The position numbers were made by a program, and so were the translations under genes. Below the pieces are notes generated by a model. It worked only from the letters and a program-made list of their open reading frames with translations. It made no database searches and was not told the origin of the DNA. A stretch of 64,000 nt of DNA from Deinococcus malanensis (GTDB lineage: Bacteria > Deinococcota > Deinococci > Deinococcales > Deinococcaceae): assembly GCF_014647655.1 (NCBI RefSeq), contig NZ_BMPP01000004.1, positions 1 through 64,000 on the forward strand, read 5' to 3'. The first letter of the stretch is position 1; each line of letters opens with the position of its first letter. Positions 47,839 through 59,689 of this stretch are shown here, piece after piece.

Positions 47839-48975
47839 ATGACCACTACTGCCGTACCACCACAGGCCAGCAAAGCCCGAGGCCAGTCCCAGTTCTCGGT
47901 GGCCTGGGCCCAGTTCCGCAAAAACCGTCTGGCTCAGGTCGGCGGGGGCCTGCTCGTCCTGCTTTACCTGATGGCGCTGTTTGCTCCCTTCCTTGCGCCT
48001 GCAGGACTGTCGAGCTACTCGACCTCGAACATCACCCGATTCCATCCGCCCACGCCCCTTCAATTCCGTGACCCCGAAACAGGTGGGCTGACCCGGCCCT
48101 TCGTGTACCAGTACACGCAGCAGCTCAACATGGACACCTTTATCAACGAGTATCAGCCAACCAAGACGCGCTGCCCGATTTACTTTGGCGTACGGGGCGA
48201 ATCCTACCGCCTGTTCGGGTTAATTCCGGGCAATATCCACCTGTTCGGTACAAGTGCGGAAACTCCAAACTGCAATGTGTATCTCTTTGGCGGGGAGGCG
48301 CTGGGCCGCGACCTGTTCACACGGACGATGTACGCCTCGCAGATCTCCCTGACCATCGGTGTAGGGGCGGTGCTGGTCTCCACGATTATCGGCCTGTTCA
48401 TGGGTGTGGCAGCCGCCTACTTCGGCCGTTTCGTGGATACCATCATCATGCGTATGGTCGAGGTGCTGGCCGCGATTCCGGACCTGTTCCTGCTGATTCT
48501 GCTGCGGTCGGTGTTCCCCCGGGACATCAACCCGATCTTCGCGCTGTACATGGTGCTGGGTCTTCTGGCCTTCATCAACTGGGGTGGCCTGGCCCGTGTC
48601 GTGCGCGGACAGATGCTCAGCGTGCGCGAGCAGGATTTCGTATCGGCTGCGCAGGCTCTGGGCGCCAGCAACGGCCGCATCATGATGCGGCACATGTTGC
48701 CCACCATGACAACCTACGTGATCGTGCTGCTGAGTCTGGGCATTCCCGCCACCATCCTGCTCGAATCGGGCCTGAGCTTCATCGGGATCGGTGCGGTCGA
48801 GCCCTACGTATCGTGGGGAGCGCTGCTCAGCCAGGCGCAGGAAGGCGGCTTCGCCAGCATCACGCAGCGCCCGTGGGTGCTGATCCCGGGCTTCTTCATC
48901 GTGTTTACGGTGATGTGTTTCCAGCTGTTGGGTGACGGTCTGCGCGACGCCTTCGACCCGCGCAAGCGTCAATAA
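47839..48975 (+). CDS. Peptide ABC transporter permease, DppC/OppC type
   Basis: 378 residues, longer than E. coli OppC. An insertion of about 90 residues between helix 1 and helix 2 (roughly 65-150, with TRCPIYFG and [19 protein letters not shown]) should lie outside the membrane and carries two cysteines. The helical core and EAA loop ([22 protein letters not shown]) are normal. It pairs with the preceding permease. AGGAGAG precedes the ATG. Confidence 0.94.
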   Translation: MTTTAVPPQASKARGQSQFSVAWAQFRKNRLAQVGGGLLVLLYLMALFAPFLAPAGLSSYSTSNITRFHPPTPLQFRDPETGGLTRPFVYQYTQQLNMDTFINEYQPTKTRCPIYFGVRGESYRLFGLIPGNIHLFGTSAETPNCNVYLFGGEALGRDLFTRTMYASQISLTIGVGAVLVSTIIGLFMGVAAAYFGRFVDTIIMRMVEVLAAIPDLFLLILLRSVFPRDINPIFALYMVLGLLAFINWGGLARVVRGQMLSVREQDFVSAAQALGASNGRIMMRHMLPTMTTYVIVLLSLGIPATILLESGLSFIGIGAVEPYVSWGALLSQAQEGGFASITQRPWVLIPGFFIVFTVMCFQLLGDGLRDAFDPRKRQ

Positions 48976-48988
48976 GGCGTATCGGAGT

Positions 48989-49022
48989 CACGCCCTTGTC
49001 AGCCTGTATGATGAAGGGCGTG
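48989..49022 (+). other. Hairpin between permease and ATPase genes
   Basis: CACGCCCTT (48989-48997) pairs with AAGGGCGTG (49014-49022). No T-run follows, and the next gene's GGAGGA site lies just after, so it may modulate expression and not stop it. Confidence 0.45.
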
Positions 49023-49051
49023 TTCCACAATCAGTTGCAGATGGAGGAAGA

Positions 49052-50094
49052 ATGACCCATCAGGGTGAAGTATTGCTGGCGGTGAACGGCCTGAAGACGT
49101 ATTTCTATACCGACGACGGTGTAGTCAAGAGCGTCGACGGCGTCACTTTCCATATCAACAAGGGTGAGACTCTGGCCGTGGTAGGCGAGTCAGGGTCCGG
49201 GAAAAGCGTGACCAGCCTGTCGATCATGCGCCTGATTCCCATGCCGCCCGGCAAGATTGTCGAAGGCGAGATCCTCTTCACGGCCAAGAACGGCGCGCAG
49301 AAGAATCTGGTGAACATCAGCGAAGCGGAAATGCGCCAGATCCGTGGCAACGACATCAGCATGATTTTCCAGGAGCCGATGACCAGCCTCAACCCGGTCT
49401 ACACCATCGGTGACCAGATTGCTGAAGCAGTCATGCTGCACCAGGGAAGGAACAAGAGAGACGCGCTGGGGGTAGCCACCGACATGCTGCGCCTCGTCGG
49501 GATTCCTGCGCCTGAGAAGCGGGTCAGCGAGTACCCCCACCAGATGTCCGGGGGGATGCGCCAGCGTGTGATGATCGCCATGGCTCTGAGCTGCAACCCG
49601 GCCCTGCTGATTGCCGACGAGCCGACCACGGCGCTGGACGTGACCATTCAGGCACAAATTCTGGACCTGATGCGCAAGCTGCAGCGCGAGATCGGCATGA
49701 GCATTCTGTTCATCACCCATAACTTGGGCGTGGTGGCGGAAATGGCCGACCGTGTGGTCGTGATGTACGGCGGCCGTGTGGTGGAAGAAGGCGATGTGGT
49801 GGAGATCTTCAAGGCACCCCGTCACCCGTACACCATGGGCCTGCTCAACAGCATTCCCCGTCCCAGTGATCACGAGTACCAGCCGGGCGCCCCGAAAGGC
49901 CGCCTGGAGGCCATTCCGGGCAATGTTCCCAACCCCCTGAACCTCCCACCCGGCTGCTCTTTCGAGCCCCGGTGCAAGTTCGCTATTCCCGAGTGCAGTT
50001 CGGCGGTGCCTCCCCTGGAGGACACCGGCGGTGGGCACACCGCCCGCTGCATCCGCTGGCGTGAATTCGAGAAGGTTCAGACGGAGGTCACCGC

Positions 50095-50098
<4 letters not shown>
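49052..50098 (+). CDS. Peptide ABC transporter ATPase, DppD/OppD type
   Basis: 348 residues. Walker A GESGSGKS, signature [15 protein letters not shown], Walker [13 protein letters not shown] and switch His (FITHNLGV) are all present. The C-terminal oligopeptide-transporter domain ([15 protein letters not shown]) has the conserved cysteines that may bind an iron-sulfur cluster in some members. ATG at 49052 follows GGAGGA. It overlaps the next gene by ATGA. Confidence 0.96.
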
Positions 50099-51126
<1,028 letters not shown>

Positions 51127-51142
51127 CGTCCCTGCACAGCCC

Positions 51143-51181
51143 AAGAGCCGCCTGTACAAATGTATGGGCGGCTCTTCCTTT
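51143..51181 (+). terminator. Terminator of the peptide transporter operon
   Basis: AAGAGCCGCC (51143-51152) pairs with GGCGGCTCTT (51167-51176), then CCTTT. Confidence 0.8.
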
Positions 51182-51251
51182 GGCTGGCACCTGTTGATTC
51201 AAATGGTCATCTTCTCACACTTCATCAGCAGGCCGGGAGCAAGCTGACTTC

Positions 51252-52532
51252 ATGCGACATATCCTTTCACTTGCTATCGCCCTGAGCTTTGGAGGTGCTG
51301 TGGCTACCGACCTGCGCATTTATCCCAGTTTCACAGAGGTGCGGGAGCCGGTTTCTACGGCCGGTACCACCTTGACTGTTGCCTTGCCGCAGGAAGCCTG
51401 GGCTGGCGTCATTCCCGGGAGTCTGGATCTGGAGGGTCTCGCGTTTGTCAGTGCGCTGCAGAACCTGGAGCCCAACTGGCTGGCCACACTGGAAGGCAAG
51501 ACCGTGTATGTCATGCGCGAGGGAGGCCGCACCGAGCCGGTCACCCTGATTCGGGCCCGGGATCTGCTGGTGCGTGACAGCGCTGGCCGCTACTTCACCG
51601 TGCAGTTTACGCAGCTGCAGTTCGATGTTCCGCCACCTAGCAACCCGCTGAGCGCGTCACAGACCCTTGTCTTTAACCTGCCCAGAGCAGGCAGCGGCAT
51701 CCTGAGCTACCTGACCCGCAGCGTGAGCTGGCAGCCCCGCTATACCCTGAGAGCCAGTGACGCTGGCGCCCAGTTATCGGCCCTGGCGGATATCCGCAAC
51801 AGCACCGACCTGCCGTACGAGGTAAAGAACACAGAACTGTATGCTGGGGATGTGAATGTGCAGGGGGGAGGTTTTCCCCCACCAGCGCCGATGATGGAAC
51901 TGGACTCTGCCGCCCGGGCTACAGCCGCCCCCGCCCCCAAGATCCAGAATGCCGGTGACCTCCGGGGGCTCTACAAGTACACCCTCTCCACCACCTTCCG
52001 TCTGCCGGCCAACAGTGTGGTCACCCTGCCCTTCCTCAATCCAAAGCTGACCAGTTTTGACCGCTACGTAGGCCTCAATACCTTTTTCAGCCCGGCGACC
52101 CAGGAAGGAACCTTCAGCCGCTTCTACCGGTTCAAGGCGGACGACCGGCTGCCAGGTGGACCCATCACGGTCCGGGAAGAAGGCCGCATCGTGGGCCAGA
52201 CGAACATCGGGGAAACCCGCAAGGGCGGCGAGGTGGAGTTCACGTTGGGTCAGGATCCGGACGTGGCCTACACCCGCACGGTGCAGACCGTGAACCAGGC
52301 CCGCGACGCCAAGGGCAACGTCAGCCGCACGACCTACAAGGTGACCTACGTGCTGGAGAGCAGCAAGACACGCTCGGTGCGAGCCGAGATCACGGAACGG
52401 GTAGGCGGTCGCCGCATCGTTATCGACAGTCTTCCCCCAGCGCAGAACCAGGCCATTGCGACGCTGAAGGTGGATATTCCAGCGGGCGCCAGGGTCACCC
52501 GCAGCTTCACGGTCGTGATCGACAACAGCTGA
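51252..52532 (+). CDS. Secreted DUF4139-like protein
   Basis: 426 residues. It has a signal peptide (ILSLAIALSFGGAVA). The conserved VSWQPRYTLRAS and the NSTDLPYEVKNTELYAGDVN block are typical of DUF4139 proteins. The C-terminal half is beta-rich (FYRFKADDRLPGGPITVREEGR). The function of the family is not established, but it is exported and in some bacteria linked to the envelope. GGGAGCAAG lies upstream of the ATG. Flanked by terminators, so monocistronic. Confidence 0.8.
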   Translation: MRHILSLAIALSFGGAVATDLRIYPSFTEVREPVSTAGTTLTVALPQEAWAGVIPGSLDLEGLAFVSALQNLEPNWLATLEGKTVYVMREGGRTEPVTLIRARDLLVRDSAGRYFTVQFTQLQFDVPPPSNPLSASQTLVFNLPRAGSGILSYLTRSVSWQPRYTLRASDAGAQLSALADIRNSTDLPYEVKNTELYAGDVNVQGGGFPPPAPMMELDSAARATAAPAPKIQNAGDLRGLYKYTLSTTFRLPANSVVTLPFLNPKLTSFDRYVGLNTFFSPATQEGTFSRFYRFKADDRLPGGPITVREEGRIVGQTNIGETRKGGEVEFTLGQDPDVAYTRTVQTVNQARDAKGNVSRTTYKVTYVLESSKTRSVRAEITERVGGRRIVIDSLPPAQNQAIATLKVDIPAGARVTRSFTVVIDNS

Positions 52533-52544
52533 TGACTCGGGTCC

Positions 52545-52580
52545 GGACCCTTCTCCTGCTACGAGGCTGGAGAAGGGTTC
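52545..52580. terminator. Terminator after the DUF4139-like gene
   Basis: 12-bp stem from 52545-52556 with 52569-52580 (one G-T pair), between converging genes, with T residues on the right side. Confidence 0.75.
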
Positions 52581-52649
52581 GTTCACGAATGGGTTGCAGG
52601 GCGGAATGGACGGTCTGGCAGCGTTGCAGGCGTCCTATCCCGGCACCGG

Positions 52650-53390
52650 CTACAGCAGGCCCCCCAGATAGGCCAGCGTGTCCGCGCGCACCGGCATGAA
52701 GTACGCATGCTGATCGCGCTCCCGGGCAAAGGCCAGCACCTGGGAGGCAAGGTGGCGGTTCCACTCCAGAGTCGGCTGGAAGCGCCGCGGGAACACCGCG
52801 TGATTGCGGGTGCGCCAGTAATTCAGGGACCCTTCCTCGGTAACCGACGTGGCACCCCACCAGACCTCGGCTGCCAGCGGGATCAGGTCAGCGTAGGCCT
52901 CCATCAGGCGCAGGTCGAAAAACGGCTGCGTGAAAAAGCCTACGGCCCCAGCTTCCAGTTTGCGCTCCAGGTAGCCCTGTTCGCGGGCCAAGGACTGGCG
53001 GTAGGGGTCGAGGCCGGCGTAGACCCGAACGTGCGGCAGTTCCTGTGTAAAGCGGCGGATGGCCGTGATGGCATCCACGTCGTAGACACGGGCGCTCATG
53101 TCGGCCGGAGCGTCCCCGGAAATAATCAGCACCTCGTCCAGGCCATGTTCGTCAAGGTGTGCCGCCATCTGCAGCGGCTCACGAGGATTGAGATCCACCG
53201 CCCGGATGTGCGGAATGGCCCGGTACCGTGGACGGGCAAACGCACAGCCGTGCCACGAACGGGTAGAAAAGCGCGTCAGGTCGGGAACATTCACCGTATC
53301 TATCCCAGGGAGGTGCTCCGCGACCGCCTGCAACTCTGCCCGGAGCGCGGAGCGCGACCGGGGTACCAGCTCAACCGACACGCGGGTCAC
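52650..53390 (-). CDS. metF: Methylenetetrahydrofolate reductase
   Basis: 246 residues. [34 protein letters not shown] and FFTQPFFDL follow the MTHFR barrel, with the FAD-binding ISGDxP loop conserved. It reduces 5,10-methylene-THF to 5-methyl-THF, the methyl donor for MetH. The protein is shorter than E. coli MetF (about 296). GTG start overlaps the metH stop (GTGA), so methyl-donor and acceptor enzymes are co-translated under the same SAM riboswitch. Confidence 0.88.
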   Translation of the reverse strand: MTRVSVELVPRSRSALRAELQAVAEHLPGIDTVNVPDLTRFSTRSWHGCAFARPRYRAIPHIRAVDLNPREPLQMAAHLDEHGLDEVLIISGDAPADMSARVYDVDAITAIRRFTQELPHVRVYAGLDPYRQSLAREQGYLERKLEAGAVGFFTQPFFDLRLMEAYADLIPLAAEVWWGATSVTEEGSLNYWRTRNHAVFPRRFQPTLEWNRHLASQVLAFARERDQHAYFMPVRADTLAYLGGLL

Positions 53391-56300
53391 AGCGCCACCG
53401 CCTCAGAGCCGCGGGCCGGGTCATAGGCCAGCAGCGGGCCCAGCCAGCGCTCGGCTTCCTCCAGGGTCCAGCCCTTGCGCCGGGCATAGTCTTCGACCTG
53501 GTCGCGGCCGATCCGGCCAACCGCGAAGTACTGGGCGTCCGGATGGGCAAAGTACAGCCCCGACACTGCAGCCGCCGGCGTCATGGCGCAGGATTCGGTC
53601 AGTGCCAGCCCAGCTTCCTCTGCGCCAAGCAGCTCAAACAGCGTGCGTTTTTCGGTATGGTCGGGCTGCGCGGGGTATCCCGGTGCAGGGCGAATGCCAG
53701 CGTAGCGCTCGCGGATCAGGTCTTCGTTGGCCAGGGATTCGTCAGGCGCGTACCCCCAGTGGCGAATGCGGACGTCACGGTGGAGTTTTTCGGCGAAGGC
53801 CTCGGCCAGACGGTCGGCCACGGCCTTGACCAGAATGGAGTTGTAGTCGTCGTGGGCTGCCTCGTAGGCCCGGGCCAGTTCCTCGGCGCCGTGGATGGCT
53901 ACGGCGAAAGCGCCAATATGGTCCCCACGCAGCGCCACGAAGTCTGCCAGGGCGGTGTTGGGCGTGGTCTGATCCCGTTGCTGACGCAGAGTGTGCAAGC
54001 GCGTTGCGGGGGCAACAGCAGCTCGACCCGCAGCCAGTTCATGGGTGTGATGATCCAGCGTGTCGGTATGACTCCCGGCAGCCACCACGATGTCATCTCC
54101 CTCGCGGTGGGCAGGCCAGAGTCCGATGACCCCCCGGGCCGTCAGCAGACCCTCGGCAATCACCCGCTGAAGCAGTGCTTGAGCGTCCTCGAACAGTTGC
54201 CGGGCTTCCGGGCCCCGCAGCGGATCGGTCAGAATGTTCGGGTAGATCCCCTTCATTTCCCAGGCAATGAAAAACGGCGTCCAGTCAATGTATTCCAGCA
54301 GTTCCGCGATGGGCTGCTCAATCAGCTGGCGTCCCGGCCGGAGCGGCGCCGGGGGCACGGCAGGGGAGAGGCGGGGCGCACGCGCCCTTGCTGCCGCGAG
54401 AGGAACTAACCGTACCGTCCGTTCGCCGTGGCGTTCACGCAGGCCGGCGTACTCGTCGCGCGTCCGCTCCTGAACAGCTTCCGGCTGGGTCAGCAGGTCG
54501 TTGACGACGCCGACCGCGCGGCTGGCGTCCATGACGTGCACTACCGTTCCGTCGTACGCCGGGTCAATTTTCACGGCTGTGTGGGCCCGGCTGGTGGTCG
54601 CGCCGCCGATCAGCAGGGGCGTTTTCAGGCCCCTTCGGGTCATCTCACGGGCAACCGTCACCATTTCGTCGAGGCTGGGAGTAATCAGGCCAGACAGGCC
54701 GATCACGTCCGCGCCCATTTCTTTGGCAGTGTCCAGAATCTTCTCGGTCGAGACCATGACGCCCAGGTCGGTGACCTGATAGCCGTTGCAGGCCAGCACC
54801 ACCCCGACAATGTTCTTGCCGATGTCGTGCACGTCGCCCTTGACGGTCGCCAGCAGAACCTTACCCTTGCCGCTCTGACTGGTCTGCTCCGCTTCCAGAT
54901 AGGGCGTCAGGTGAGCCACGGCACGTTTCATGACCCGGGCGCTCTTGACGACCTGCGGCAGAAACATCTTGCCTGCGCCGAACAGATCACCAACGACATT
55001 CATCCCGTCCATCAGCGGTCCCTCGATCACGGCCAGCGGGGAGCCCAGCAGCTGATAGGCTTCTTCGGCGTCTTCCGTTACGTGGTCAGTGATGCCACTG
55101 ACCAGCGCGTGCTTGAGACGCTCCGTGACCGGCAGCTCGCGCCAGGCGCTCTGGGCAGAGGCCTCACGCTTGATCCCTTTGTAGCTCTCGGCCAGGGAGA
55201 TCAGCCGCTCGGTCGCGTCGGGGCGGCGTGCCAGGATCACGTCCTCCACGGCCTCACGCAACTCCGGTTCGATGTCCTCGTACACTGCGAGCATGCCCGC
55301 ATTTACGATGCCCAGGTCCAGCCCGGCACGGATGGCGTGATACAGAAACACGGCGTGCATCGCCTCGCGGACATGGTTGTTGCCGCGGAACGAGAACGAC
55401 ACGTTGCTGATTCCGCCGGAGACCAGCGCGCCCGGCAGGTTCTCCTTGATCCAGTGGGTGGCCTCGATAAAGTCGATGGCGTAGCGGTCGTGCTCCTCCA
55501 TGCCGGTAGCTACCGTCAGGACATTGGGGTCGAAAATGATGTCCTGGGGTGCGAAGCCCGCCTGCTTGGTCAGGAGCCGGTAGGCCCGGGAGGTAATTTC
55601 CTTGCGGCGCTCCAGATTGTCGGCCTGCCCCTGCTCGTCGAAGGCCATGACGACCGCAGCCGCCCCGTAGCGGCGCAGCAGCCGCGCGCGCTCCAGGAAC
55701 TTCTCCTCGCCGTCTTTCAGGCTGATGGAATTGACCACCGCCTTGCCCTGCACCCGCTTGAGGCCAGCTTCGAGAATCTCCCATTTGCTGGAATCCAGCA
55801 TCAGGGGCACCCGCGAGATGTCCGGTTCCCCAGCCAGCAGGTTCAGGAACTTGACCATGGCGGCCTCGCCGTCAAGCATGCCCTCGTCGAAGTTCACATC
55901 CACCAGCTGAGCACCGTTCACGACCTGCTGGCGCGCGATCTTGAGTCCTGAGTCATAATCGTCGGCCAGGATGGCCTTGGAGAATTTGGGACTGCCGGTG
56001 ACGTTGGTCCGTTCGCCCACGTTCACGAAGTTGGTTTCCGGGGTGACCGTGAACGCTTCGAGACCGCTCAGGCGCAGGTAGGGGGGCAGCTTCGGTGCCG
56101 ATCTTGGCGGCAGTCCCGCTACCGCGTCGGCAATGGCCCGGATGTGCTCCGGCGTGGTGCCGCAGCATCCGCCCACGATATTCACCAGCCCGTCTTCGGC
56201 AAACGAGCGCAGCACAGCGGCCGTATGTTCGGGGGTCTCGTCGTACTCGCCAAAGGCATTGGGCAGACCGGCATTAGGATGCACCGAAACCAGGGTTTCT

Positions 56301-57142
56301 GAATTGCCCGCAATGGCTCGCAGATGAGGGCGCAGCAGATCCGCCCCCAGGGCGCAGTTCAGGCCCACGCTGAACAACTGCGCATGTTCCGTGCTGATCA
56401 CGAAGGCTTCAGGGGTCTGTCCGCTCAGTGTCCGCCCCGAGGCGTCCGTGATCGTCCCCGACAGCATGATGGGCAGCGTCCGCCCTGCGAGGGCGAAAGC
56501 TTCCTCACAGGCAAAGAGCGCTGCCTTGGCGTTCAGCGTATCGAAGACGGTCTCGATCAGGATCAGATCGGCCCCACCGGCGATCAGACCCTCCACCTGG
56601 TCGACGTATGCCGCTACCAGATCGTCGAAGGTGACGTTCCGGAACTCGGGGCGCTCGACGTCCGGGGAAAGGGTCGCCGTGCGGTTGGTGGGGCCCACCG
56701 ACCCGGCCACCCATCGGGGCCGGCCGTCACGGGCCGTGAACTCGTCAGCCACCTCCCGGGCCAGCCGGGCTCCCGCCTCGTTCATGGCGCGGGCCAGATG
56801 CTCGGTGCCGTAGTCCGCCTGCGAGATCACGGTGGAGTTGAAGGTGTTGGTGCTGGCAATGTCAGCACCGGCCTCGAAGTAGGCGCGGTGAACTTCCCGG
56901 ATCACGTCGGGTCGCGTCAGCTGCAGCAGGTCGAAATTGCCCCGGTACATTCGCAGGGGGTCGGCACCGTCCCAGCGGAAGTCACCTTCCGTCAGCCCTG
57001 CCCGCTGAAGCATGGTGCCCCAGGCGCCGTCCAGCACCAGAATCCGGCGCTGGGCTTCGCTGTGAAGGCCGGCGGCCCGCAACTGCTGCGCCTCTGCAGC
57101 CGGCTGGTCCCGAATAATCGTCGTCGTATCGCAGCTGGTCAA
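53387..57142 (-). CDS. metH: Cobalamin-dependent methionine synthase
   Basis: 1251 residues with the full modular order. A homocysteine-binding barrel ([17 protein letters not shown]; zinc Cys in VGGCCGT) is followed by a pterin-binding domain ([17 protein letters not shown]). The B12 domain has the cobalt-ligand motif D-V-H-D-I-G. Next comes a C-terminal reactivation domain that binds SAM. It makes methionine from homocysteine and 5-methyl-THF. I favour a TTG start at 57142 (AGGGG upstream), because the upstream ATG at 57220 would place a stable hairpin and part of the riboswitch platform inside the coding region. The frame is open to 57220, so the start is unsettled. Confidence 0.95.
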   Translation of the reverse strand: MTSCDTTTIIRDQPAAEAQQLRAAGLHSEAQRRILVLDGAWGTMLQRAGLTEGDFRWDGADPLRMYRGNFDLLQLTRPDVIREVHRAYFEAGADIASTNTFNSTVISQADYGTEHLARAMNEAGARLAREVADEFTARDGRPRWVAGSVGPTNRTATLSPDVERPEFRNVTFDDLVAAYVDQVEGLIAGGADLILIETVFDTLNAKAALFACEEAFALAGRTLPIMLSGTITDASGRTLSGQTPEAFVISTEHAQLFSVGLNCALGADLLRPHLRAIAGNSETLVSVHPNAGLPNAFGEYDETPEHTAAVLRSFAEDGLVNIVGGCCGTTPEHIRAIADAVAGLPPRSAPKLPPYLRLSGLEAFTVTPETNFVNVGERTNVTGSPKFSKAILADDYDSGLKIARQQVVNGAQLVDVNFDEGMLDGEAAMVKFLNLLAGEPDISRVPLMLDSSKWEILEAGLKRVQGKAVVNSISLKDGEEKFLERARLLRRYGAAAVVMAFDEQGQADNLERRKEITSRAYRLLTKQAGFAPQDIIFDPNVLTVATGMEEHDRYAIDFIEATHWIKENLPGALVSGGISNVSFSFRGNNHVREAMHAVFLYHAIRAGLDLGIVNAGMLAVYEDIEPELREAVEDVILARRPDATERLISLAESYKGIKREASAQSAWRELPVTERLKHALVSGITDHVTEDAEEAYQLLGSPLAVIEGPLMDGMNVVGDLFGAGKMFLPQVVKSARVMKRAVAHLTPYLEAEQTSQSGKGKVLLATVKGDVHDIGKNIVGVVLACNGYQVTDLGVMVSTEKILDTAKEMGADVIGLSGLITPSLDEMVTVAREMTRRGLKTPLLIGGATTSRAHTAVKIDPAYDGTVVHVMDASRAVGVVNDLLTQPEAVQERTRDEYAGLRERHGERTVRLVPLAAARARAPRLSPAVPPAPLRPGRQLIEQPIAELLEYIDWTPFFIAWEMKGIYPNILTDPLRGPEARQLFEDAQALLQRVIAEGLLTARGVIGLWPAHREGDDIVVAAGSHTDTLDHHTHELAAGRAAVAPATRLHTLRQQRDQTTPNTALADFVALRGDHIGAFAVAIHGAEELARAYEAAHDDYNSILVKAVADRLAEAFAEKLHRDVRIRHWGYAPDESLANEDLIRERYAGIRPAPGYPAQPDHTEKRTLFELLGAEEAGLALTESCAMTPAAAVSGLYFAHPDAQYFAVGRIGRDQVEDYARRKGWTLEEAERWLGPLLAYDPARGSEAVAL

Positions 57143-57157
57143 AACACACCCCTGGTC

Positions 57158-57182
57158 GAACAGGGCCGCACCTGGGCGGCCC
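57158..57182 (-). other. Hairpin in the metH leader (possible expression platform)
   Basis: On the minus strand GGGCCGC, loop CCAGGT, GCGGCCC lies between the SAM aptamer and the TTG start and is followed by TGTT. It could act as the regulated terminator or sequestering stem of the riboswitch. Confidence 0.4.
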
Positions 57183-57235
57183 ACAAGTTTCTTTCGCGCT
57201 AAGCGCCTCCACTGGGCCATCGTCGCCCGCTCGCA

Positions 57236-57347
57236 CCATCGTCAGCGCACCTACGCGGGGGCTTTCCTGAAAGCACCGTGACCGCAATGAGGGCCGGTTG
57301 CCGCGCCGTCACAGGGCAGGAAAAACCCTCGGGCATCTCTGGATGAC
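57236..57347 (-). promoter_or_regulatory. SAM-I (S-box) riboswitch aptamer upstream of metH-metF
   Basis: The minus strand reads TCATCCAGAG (57337-57346), then GAGGG, GCCCTGTGAC, CGCGGCAACC, and the GGTGCTTTC segment, in the order and spacing of SAM-I aptamers. These correspond to P1/P2 entry, P3 with its UGA, and the CGGCAACC junction. The closing P1 strand GATGG is at 57236-57240. SAM binding should reduce metH/metF expression. Confidence 0.85.
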
Positions 57348-57491
57348 CGTGCCGCGGAGGCACGATAAACGCAAGAATAGCGCGCAGCCGCAAATCAATT
57401 GTGCAGAAGGCTATCCAGGTCGGGGGCGCTGGTATGGCGAATCCTGCAGACCCAATCGTGGCCTGTCCGCACTCCTGATGCTCAGGCGAGC

Positions 57492-57497
57492 TACAGT
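57492..57497 (+). promoter_or_regulatory. Putative -10 (TACAGT) for the 57507 gene
   Basis: TACAGT ends 9 nt before the ATG at 57507. The metH promoter must lie on the other strand between about 57350 and 57500 and was not pinned down. Confidence 0.4.
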
Positions 57498-57506
57498 GCG
57501 CCCACC

Positions 57507-57812
57507 ATGCACATTGTCCAACTGCTGCTGCCCCTGTACGACAACTCCGGCGAGGCCTTTGAAGGTGAACTTTTTACCGGGGTGCAGCAGACCCTCACCG
57601 AGCGTTTCGGAGGTCTGACGGCATATGTGCGCGCGCCCGCCGCCGGTCTGTGGAAGGAGGGCGATCAGACAGTGCGTGACGACGTGGTGGTCTATGAGGT
57701 CATGACCGAGGAACTGGACCGTGCTTGGTGGTTCACATACCGGGAGTCGCTGCGTATGCGCTTCCGGCAGGATGCCCTGGTGGTCCGGGCGCAGGTTGTG
57801 GAACTGCTGTAG
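57507..57812 (+). CDS. Small conserved-type protein, function unknown
   Basis: 101 residues with a well-formed alpha/beta pattern (MHIVQLLLPLYDN, GVQQTLTERFGGLTAYVRAP, DDVVVYEVMTEEL, WWFTYRESLRMRFRQD). Similar short proteins in other bacteria are unannotated. No catalytic motif seen, probably a cytosolic ferredoxin-fold-like dimer by inference. ATG 57507 follows TACAGT. Confidence 0.7.
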   Translation: MHIVQLLLPLYDNSGEAFEGELFTGVQQTLTERFGGLTAYVRAPAAGLWKEGDQTVRDDVVVYEVMTEELDRAWWFTYRESLRMRFRQDALVVRAQVVELL

Positions 57813-57965
57813 GTCTGCAGGCTCGGATATGCCCCACAGCGGATCAAGAAACACTAAGCCTGCTCAGGTCCTACAGCAGGGGCTGGCGTGGCTCAATGCA
57901 GATATCAAGCCTGGCCGGCAAGCAGCTCCACGTGGAATGTCCCGGCCTGTTCAAAGGAGGAAGTT

Positions 57966-58379
57966 ATGGTCAGGACCTTCGCACGCGCTGCAGGTATCAT
58001 TTATCTACTCGTCGGCATTCTCGGGTTCATTCCGGCCTTCCTGTCTCCACCTAATGGCCCCGACCTGGCTGTCGACGCCTTCCACGGGAGGCTGCTCGGT
58101 CTGTTCCCGGTCAATCTGATGCACAATCTGGTGCACATCGCGATTGGCCTGTGGGGACTTTCGGCCGCCCGCACACTAGGTGCCTCGGTGGGCTTTGCCC
58201 GTGGTCTGGCCATTCTGTACGCTGTGCTGGCCGTCATGGGTCTGATTCCCGGCCTCAAAACCATGTTCGGTCTGGCCCCCTTGCACGGCAACGATGTCTG
58301 GCTGCATGCCGGGACCGCGCTGGTGGCCGCCTATTTCGGGTGGGGTGCCAACCGCAATACGGGCGTCACCAGGACCTGA
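57966..58379 (+). CDS. DUF4383 membrane protein
   Basis: 137 residues with four hydrophobic helices (GIIYLLVGILGFIPAFL and others) and the NLMHNLVHIAIGLWGL pattern of DUF4383 proteins. A strong AAAGGAGGAAG ribosome site sets the start at 57966, in contrast with the many leaderless genes nearby. Function unknown. Ends at a strong terminator. Confidence 0.85.
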   Translation: MVRTFARAAGIIYLLVGILGFIPAFLSPPNGPDLAVDAFHGRLLGLFPVNLMHNLVHIAIGLWGLSAARTLGASVGFARGLAILYAVLAVMGLIPGLKTMFGLAPLHGNDVWLHAGTALVAAYFGWGANRNTGVTRT

Positions 58380-58393
58380 GCCCGAGGGGCGTC

Positions 58394-58429
58394 AAAGCGG
58401 GGCAGAACGATGTGTCTGCCCCGCTTTTC
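58394..58429 (+). terminator. Terminator after the DUF4383 gene
   Basis: AAAGCGGGGCAGA (58394-58406) pairs over 13 bp with TCTGCCCCGCTTT (58415-58427), then TTCT. Confidence 0.85.
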
Positions 58430-58540
58430 TGTGCCGGCTACGCATGTAGGTCAAGGGTGAATGCTCCCCCGCGACTGGTAGACTTGGCCGCTGTGTCGAG
58501 AAGAGGGGACCAGTGAACAAAAGCAGCGACTTGCTCCTCT

Positions 58541-58917
58541 GTTGGCCCCAAAAACTGGACCAGGAAGGCCATACCTCGACCATCGTCCGATCATCAGGGG
58601 CATGTGGGGTATGCGAACAGGCGCGCCGTGGCGGGATGTACCGGCGCGGTTTGCGAAGTGGCTGATCGGCGATAAAGGGTGCAACTCCACCAGTGCACGG
58701 AATAACTTGCCTGTCCGATGCGTCCGGGTGACATTCTCAGCGTAAAGGCCAGGGACGTGCTATCTACCGTGACGCTCCCTTGTACCAGGGACGGAATAAG
58801 GTCGAGCGCCTGATCAACCGTTCCGGGAACTTTCGCAGGATCGCTCCCCGTTATGACAGACGCGCCCGGATTTACCGCTCAGGGGTCACTCTGGCGGCGG
58901 TACTTCTTTGGCTTTGA
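58541..58917 (+). pseudogene. IS5-family transposase remnant with internal deletion
   Basis: The start reads GPGRPYLDHRPIIRGMWGMRTGAPWRDVP, the N-terminal signature of IS5/IS1031-type transposases. It jumps after AKW to LIGDKGCNS, normally about 100 residues further on, so the first catalytic Asp region is missing. A TAA at 58743-58745 and a frame change follow. The end (YQGRNKVERLINR, NFRRIAPRYD, VTLAAVLLWL) is the normal C-terminus. The gene cannot make active transposase. Confidence 0.85.
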
Positions 58918-59072
58918 CGCCCAAACAAGGTGGCTGAGCCACCAGGGCACAGAAAAGTTCGCGTCAATGTCGATGGCATAGCAGTGGGCGGCACGCCATT
59001 CTCAGATTCAAGAAGTTAATGTCCCATCACGACTGATCCAGACATACCTCTATTGAAATCAGGGAGTAAGTC

Positions 59073-59564
59073 TCAGCTCACAGCATTCTTCACGAGCGCG
59101 CTGACTGTTGACTCCACCTCGGCACTCCACTCTGTCAGCGCGAAGGCTGTCGGCCAGCAAACGCCGTCATCAAGCTTCGCCTGATCGCTGAAGCCCAACG
59201 TCGCATACCTCGTCTTGAATTTCTGTGCACATTGAAAGAAGCAGACGATCTTGCCGTCTTTCGCGTAGGCGGGCATCCCGTACCAGAGTTTCGCCGAGAG
59301 GTCTGGCGCGCCGGCTTTGATGACGGTATGCAGGCGCTCACCAATGATGCGGTCATTTTCCTGCATCTCAGCGATCTTTGCAAGCACATCGGCCTCCCCA
59401 TCCGCGTCCGCCGCACGCGAGCGGCGCGTCCTCTGCGCTTTCCGTTCGCTGACGCGCTCCTTTATGGCCACCCGTTCTTCATTCGTAAACACCTGTGACG
59501 TGTTGTCGGTAATGGCCTCGCGCCTGACGGACTTCGCTGGCTTCCCAAGTGTTTTCTCTGTCAT
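59073..59564 (-). CDS. DUF1801 domain protein (YdhG-like)
   Basis: 163 residues. A Lys/Arg-rich N-terminal ~75 residues are followed by a DUF1801 core (IIGERLHTVIKAGAPDLSAKLWYGMPAYAKDGKIVCFFQ). The family includes the frataxin-like iron chaperone YdhG fold, but the role here is unknown. ATG 59564 follows GGAGGGAG. Probably transcribed with the VOC and AraC genes upstream, which run the same way. Confidence 0.85.
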   Translation of the reverse strand: MTEKTLGKPAKSVRREAITDNTSQVFTNEERVAIKERVSERKAQRTRRSRAADADGEADVLAKIAEMQENDRIIGERLHTVIKAGAPDLSAKLWYGMPAYAKDGKIVCFFQCAQKFKTRYATLGFSDQAKLDDGVCWPTAFALTEWSAEVESTVSALVKNAVS

Positions 59565-59689
59565 GGTGCTCCCTCCGATGACCGCTCGTGGCGGTTTCCT
59601 CGAAACCATTGCTCCAGGCATTGTGTGCTCGCCCCTTCAGGGGGACAGATGTATTGGTGTCCTGCCCTGCCAGGTGGTGTTCTGGTGCC

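Noticed and set aside
54428..55951. 507-codon plus-strand open frame inside metH
   Set aside because: Antisense shadow of metH, with no protein-family pattern. MetH modules are complete on the other strand.
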